Position numbers and translations under genes: made by a program. DNA of 64,000 bases from Sceloporus undulatus (taxonomy: Eukaryota > Chordata > Lepidosauria > Squamata > Phrynosomatidae), in NCBI RefSeq assembly GCF_019175285.1, contig NC_056522.1, positions 62,192,193-62,256,192 on the forward strand, written 5' to 3'. Each line of letters starts with the position of its first letter. Within the stretch, counting starts at the first letter, position 1. The notes beneath the pieces were generated by a model. The model did no database searches, was not told the origin of the DNA, and was given only the letters and a program-made list of their open reading frames with translations. Below are positions 60,424 to 64,000 of this stretch, one piece after another.

Positions 60424-60844
60424 TGTGATTACAAGGACTGCATTGCACCACACCAAGCTGTGCACCTGGATGGACACCAAAGAATTGACACGAAGCTCTG
60501 TGCAAGGGGGAGAATTCTCTCTCCCTCTCTAGAAGCAGGCAAATGAGACAATAGACAAATATCTCTCACAGAGGCACTTTACTTCTGATTCCAGCTACTC
60601 GTCTAACGCCACACACTGACAAACCCAGACTGTACAATGGGGCTCCTCCCCTTATATACATGTGCCATGCACAGGCACTTTGTCCAGCCTCTTCCTGCTG
60701 TGTTACATATTTAAAGTTCCCCCATGCAGTGCGACTTTGCACTTTTCAGCCACCTCCTGTGACTCAGCACAGCTCAATTGCTGATTCCTCATGGCTCCTG
60801 TTGGGCACAAGGTAACCCTGTCACCTTTGTCCCACATCTGGACA
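60424..60844 (-). mobile_element. LTR retrotransposon fossil, probable solo LTR copy 4
   Basis: The minus strand starts TGTCCAGATGTGGGACAAAG after the polypurine-like CCTGGGGGAAA. It has TATATAAGGGGAGGAGCCCC, then GAGAGATATTTGTCTATTGT and CCCCTTGCACAGAGCTTCGT, and ends near GTAATCACA. About 420 bp. It is the cleanest copy of the family here; no internal genes. Confidence 0.55.
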
Positions 60845-60899
60845 TTTCCCCCAGGATCCATTCCTTGACATTTAATATTGGTAAATATTCATAGGGAAC

Positions 60900-61140
60900 T
60901 GAACCAGTGTGGTTTGAACGTTGTAATGGTTTGAGCATTGGACTAGGAGTCTGAAGACCAGGCTTTGAATTCCCTCTCAGATAGGGAAACCCAATGGGTG
61001 ACCCTGCGCAAGTCACACCTTCTCAGCCTCTGAAAAGCAAAATAATCTCTGAACAAATCTTGCCAAGGAAGCCCCATGATAGATTTGCATTAAAGTAGCC
61101 GTAAGTTGGAAATGACTTGAAGGTACACAACAACAATTCA
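60900..61140 (+). repeat. tRNA-derived SINE in duplication copy 2
   Basis: TGGTTTGAGCATTGGACTAG..GGGTGACCCTGCGCAAGTCA CACC..GTAGCCGTAAGTTGGAAATG ACTTGAAGG. Same family as 41385. Confidence 0.82.
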
Positions 61141-61314
61141 TAAGGAGGGGGAAAAGCTAAATGGACACTTATATTTACTGGCAGTTTCTCCACAGGAATC
61201 AGTAGTTCTTATCTACTACATGTCAGAGATTCATTCTTGAATATGACTTGATTCATTCACTAACAAAGCAACCCAGTAATTCACAAACTAATGTAGATCC
61301 AAACTTACCCAATA

Positions 61315-61700
61315 GGGGGGAGATTTATGATGGGGCTTCCGGGAGGTAGGGCTTCTGGGGATGGTGTGTGTGCCCTCTCCCCAAAATGGCCTGTCCTTTT
61401 CCTGATGAAGGATGGGGCAGTGCAGGAGGGACAGAGCACATGTGGGGGGAATAGAGCGGCGTGCGTGTAGGTGATGGAGCAATGCATGGGCAGGGATGAT
61501 GGAGCAAGACGAAGACAGCAATGTGCAGGCAGGAAGAATGGAGTTGCATGCGGGTGGAGATAATGGAGCAACGTGAGTGAGATGAAATGGCGTGCACGGG
61601 CAGGTGGGAGGAATGGAGTGGGTCGCCGGCAGACTAGCATGCAGGATGGACAGAGCATGGGAGATGGTGCAGGAGGGGCTGACTGGCTATGTCTCCCTTC
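61315..61700. repeat. degenerate G-rich minisatellite-like block, copy 2
   Basis: GATGGAGCAATGCATGGGCA GGG, GATGGAGCAAGACGAAGACA, AATGGAGTTGCATGCGGGTG G and similar phrases. Counterpart of 51490-51900. Confidence 0.4.
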
Positions 61701-62612
61701 TGCGGTGTCACCTGGTGCAGGCCACACACACCCACACCCCAATGATGCTATTGTGATGAGAGACTATCAAGACATCTCTCATCAACAGCCCTGTTCAGAT
61801 CCTGCAAACTCAGGGCTTTAGTTCCTTATGCTGTTTCTATCCTGTTGTCTGCCATTTTTCCTACTGCCTTCTACTTTGCTGAGCATTATCATTTCTTCTT
61901 ATGTGTCCTGCCATCTCATGATATTTCCAAAGTACAGTAGCCTTCCAGCTACTAAGTATCAACAAGTAAAAACACACTGAGTCAGATGCTGAAGCCGAGT
62001 CACTGCTTCAAAGGGTCTACTGCAATTGGGGCTAGCAATGGATTTGGGCCATAAAGTTTAAAAATAAATTATAATTTATGTTAACAGAAATTTACTTGAG
62101 TGCTTTAGCCATAATTCTCTTAGAAGAAAGTAAATTGGCAATCCATCTTATACTAGGAAGCAAACCCCACTGAGCACAGTAGGACTAACTTTCAAATAGA
62201 TTTTCAATGAATTGGGAATATGCTGTTAGTTATTAATGTCTGTAGAAGCAGGGCATAGGAGTTGCTGAAAAACACAGAACCCTCTCCAAATTATCAGGTG
62301 GCTTCTTAAAAAAAAATCTATCTTGAGCTATCTGTGGTAATCTTCTCATAGACTGTATTAAAAGAGCAAGCTGTTTGCTTTCACTTAATTTGTGCATAGA
62401 CTTGTTAATATCTGTTCATTTATAAAAAGTAGGAACAATTGTTCACAAAAATGAACTATGGCTGGATTATCTCTCATGCAGGGCTGACAATTGGCAATTT
62501 AAATGCTATTCCCTTACTATAGTGGTACTAAAACTTTTTACCCTTAGGAATCCCCCCTGCTTGACATAGTATATGAATAAATATGAATATAAATAAAATC
62601 ATATACTGTGCA

Positions 62613-62710
62613 TACAGTTGGCCTGCCCTTAAGCGGGCTTGCCTTCCGTGAACTTGAGTCCATGCGGAAGGCAAGTCCCAATACAAACAATGGGGCATGC
62701 GCCTTGTAAG
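62613..62710. mobile_element. Tigger-like MITE fragment, copy 2
   Basis: TACAGTTGGCCTGCCCTTAA GCGGGC..ACTTGAGTCCATGCGGAAGG CAAGTCC. It lacks the right end. Sequence from 62715 to 62780 resembles a Sauria SINE tail (CAAGGGAAAACCTTTACC). Confidence 0.55.
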
Positions 62711-64000
62711 ACCATCTCCTACAATCAGTCACAACTTAGACAATATTGTCAAGGGAAAACCTTTACCTTTTACCTTTTTTATGAAGAGTCAAATGCTTGC
62801 ACAAAGCTTGTGAAAGAAGAGAACCTGGTTGATTAAATAATAAGTAAAATATAACATTAACTCTGAAACTAGCAGAATCTTAATTCTAGACAATTTATAT
62901 ACTGAAAGCAGTCTGTAATCAGTAGATGCAGTGAGGACTTTCCTGGCATCTACTGTCTTGTTATGCTGAGCCAAATGGCTGGAACAGAGTACATGTGGGT
63001 CCATGTGACCCCTACATCCCTGTTTTGTGGTCCATTGCTGCCATAGAATTGGTAGCAATTGTAATCATTGCAATGGCCATCCACACAACTAAACTGCAGT
63101 AGTTTCCACTTTTGTCTTCATTTCTTGTCACTTAATAGGAGAAAGGATACTCTATGGTGCAAGAAGACACACTAGCATCTCAGTGCACCATGGAGAGCCA
63201 CTGCATTTGCCATTGTGTGTCAGTGATAAATTTGATATTGATACTTGCAGTGGTGCTACACACAAAGTAAGTATAGCTCATGAATGGTCCAAGAGGACAG
63301 AAATTAACTTTAAGCCACCCTGTCCCTGCAACATTATTTTGAGCACTGCCAGCTTTTTGGAAATGCTACATGCTTTAAATGGTCCAGGAAACTGACCACA
63401 TGTGGGAATGAAATCACCATACTTTCTGCAGGCTGTTGGAGATATATGTGCGATCAATGCAGTTGTTTAACTGCATCTTAAATAGAGTTTTCAGTACAAT
63501 AATAAATATCTAAATTATAGGGCCTTTTTTAACAGGATGAGTGGGGTGATTATTGCTAATACTTCATTATCAACAAATGTGTCATACATGTCTCAACAAA
63601 TGTATCATATATGTTATTGCAGATACACATATATTTATACAATTTTTCTATCGGTACTTATATAGCTTTCAGTATGTTATTAAATATCTAAATTATAATG
63701 GTTTTTTTTCTTACGTGATGAACAAAGTGATTATTACCAGTACTCCATTGCCAACAAAATGTATCATACAATTAAGAGTTAGTCAAACACTACTCAAAGT
63801 GGTAGCCCCTGGACCAGTTCCACTCTTGCTCCACTGACTGCTGGTCCCTCTTGGAGTGGTGATAGATAAACATAAAGTACAAATTTGGAGCTTAATAACT
63901 AATGAGACTGCAATATTAGCTATCGAGGTGAATGTCAGCCTAAAGACCTGCTGTTGGGTCAGTGGTCAATTGATCACTTCCAGAGAGATTGGAGTGATTG

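Larger units (their letters stand above)
58280..64000. repeat. segmental duplication, copy 2
   Basis: The direct copy of 48250-54200, about 9.8-10.0 kb downstream, running out of the window. It begins right after the LINE tail at 58262. It carries one insertion copy 1 lacks (59053-59440). Other parts (LTR, SINE, Tigger-like MITE, minisatellite) are shared, so they predate the duplication. Confidence 0.85.

Overview
This window is nuclear DNA from a vertebrate, most likely a squamate reptile and probably an iguanian lizard. The evidence is a spliced vertebrate gene (SCCPDH) in a background of CR1 and L1 LINEs, a tRNA-derived SINE with the tail of the Sauria SINE family, Tigger-like and hAT-like DNA transposons, Penelope-like repeats and a DIRS-like fossil. 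The species call is inference from repeat content.

Genes. SCCPDH (saccharopine dehydrogenase-like oxidoreductase) lies complete on the minus strand. It has 12 coding exons from the ATG at 32238 to the stop at 7206. Every junction keeps GT-AG and phase, and together they encode 428 residues. Its CpG-rich 5' end covers about 32040-32470. At the left edge a plus-strand gene ends: a coiled-coil-like last exon at 696-830 with AATAAA at 879. It converges on SCCPDH and I could not identify it. I see no other host gene. Almost all other open frames are LINE fragments or chance frames in GC-rich transposons.

Layout. 1-900: end of the unknown gene. 1.1-1.6 kb: a tandem hairpin-array element. 1.9-5.7 kb: a DIRS-like fossil with inverted ends, broken up by a Penelope-like repeat, a Tigger-like MITE and a 1.36 kb hAT-like element. 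5.7-6.2 kb: an LTR fossil. 7.2-32.2 kb: SCCPDH with transposon-filled introns (CR1, Sauria SINE, hAT and Tigger MITEs, an L1 tail inside a Penelope-like unit). 32.5-37 kb: RTE-like LINE, SINEs and an LTR fossil. 37.3-41.4 kb: a broken L1 ORF2. 42.5-44.8 kb: CR1 with an apparent assembly duplication at a 25-N gap. 45.4-47.1 kb: a second hairpin element and GC-rich MITEs. 48.25-54.2 kb and 58.28-64.0 kb: two direct copies of a segment of about 5.8 kb. They are separated by an unidentified remnant and a non-LTR LINE ending in a zinc finger.

The main candidates for novelty are (i) a family of transposons built almost wholly of consecutive hairpins, whose architecture is shared between copies although the sequences differ, with 5-bp flanking repeats; (ii) hammerhead-ribozyme-like folds in two Penelope-like repeat families; and (iii) the segmental duplication, whose filled and empty sites date several insertions. 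Dense single-base indels next to two 25-N gaps look like unpolished gap filling and should not be read as biology.
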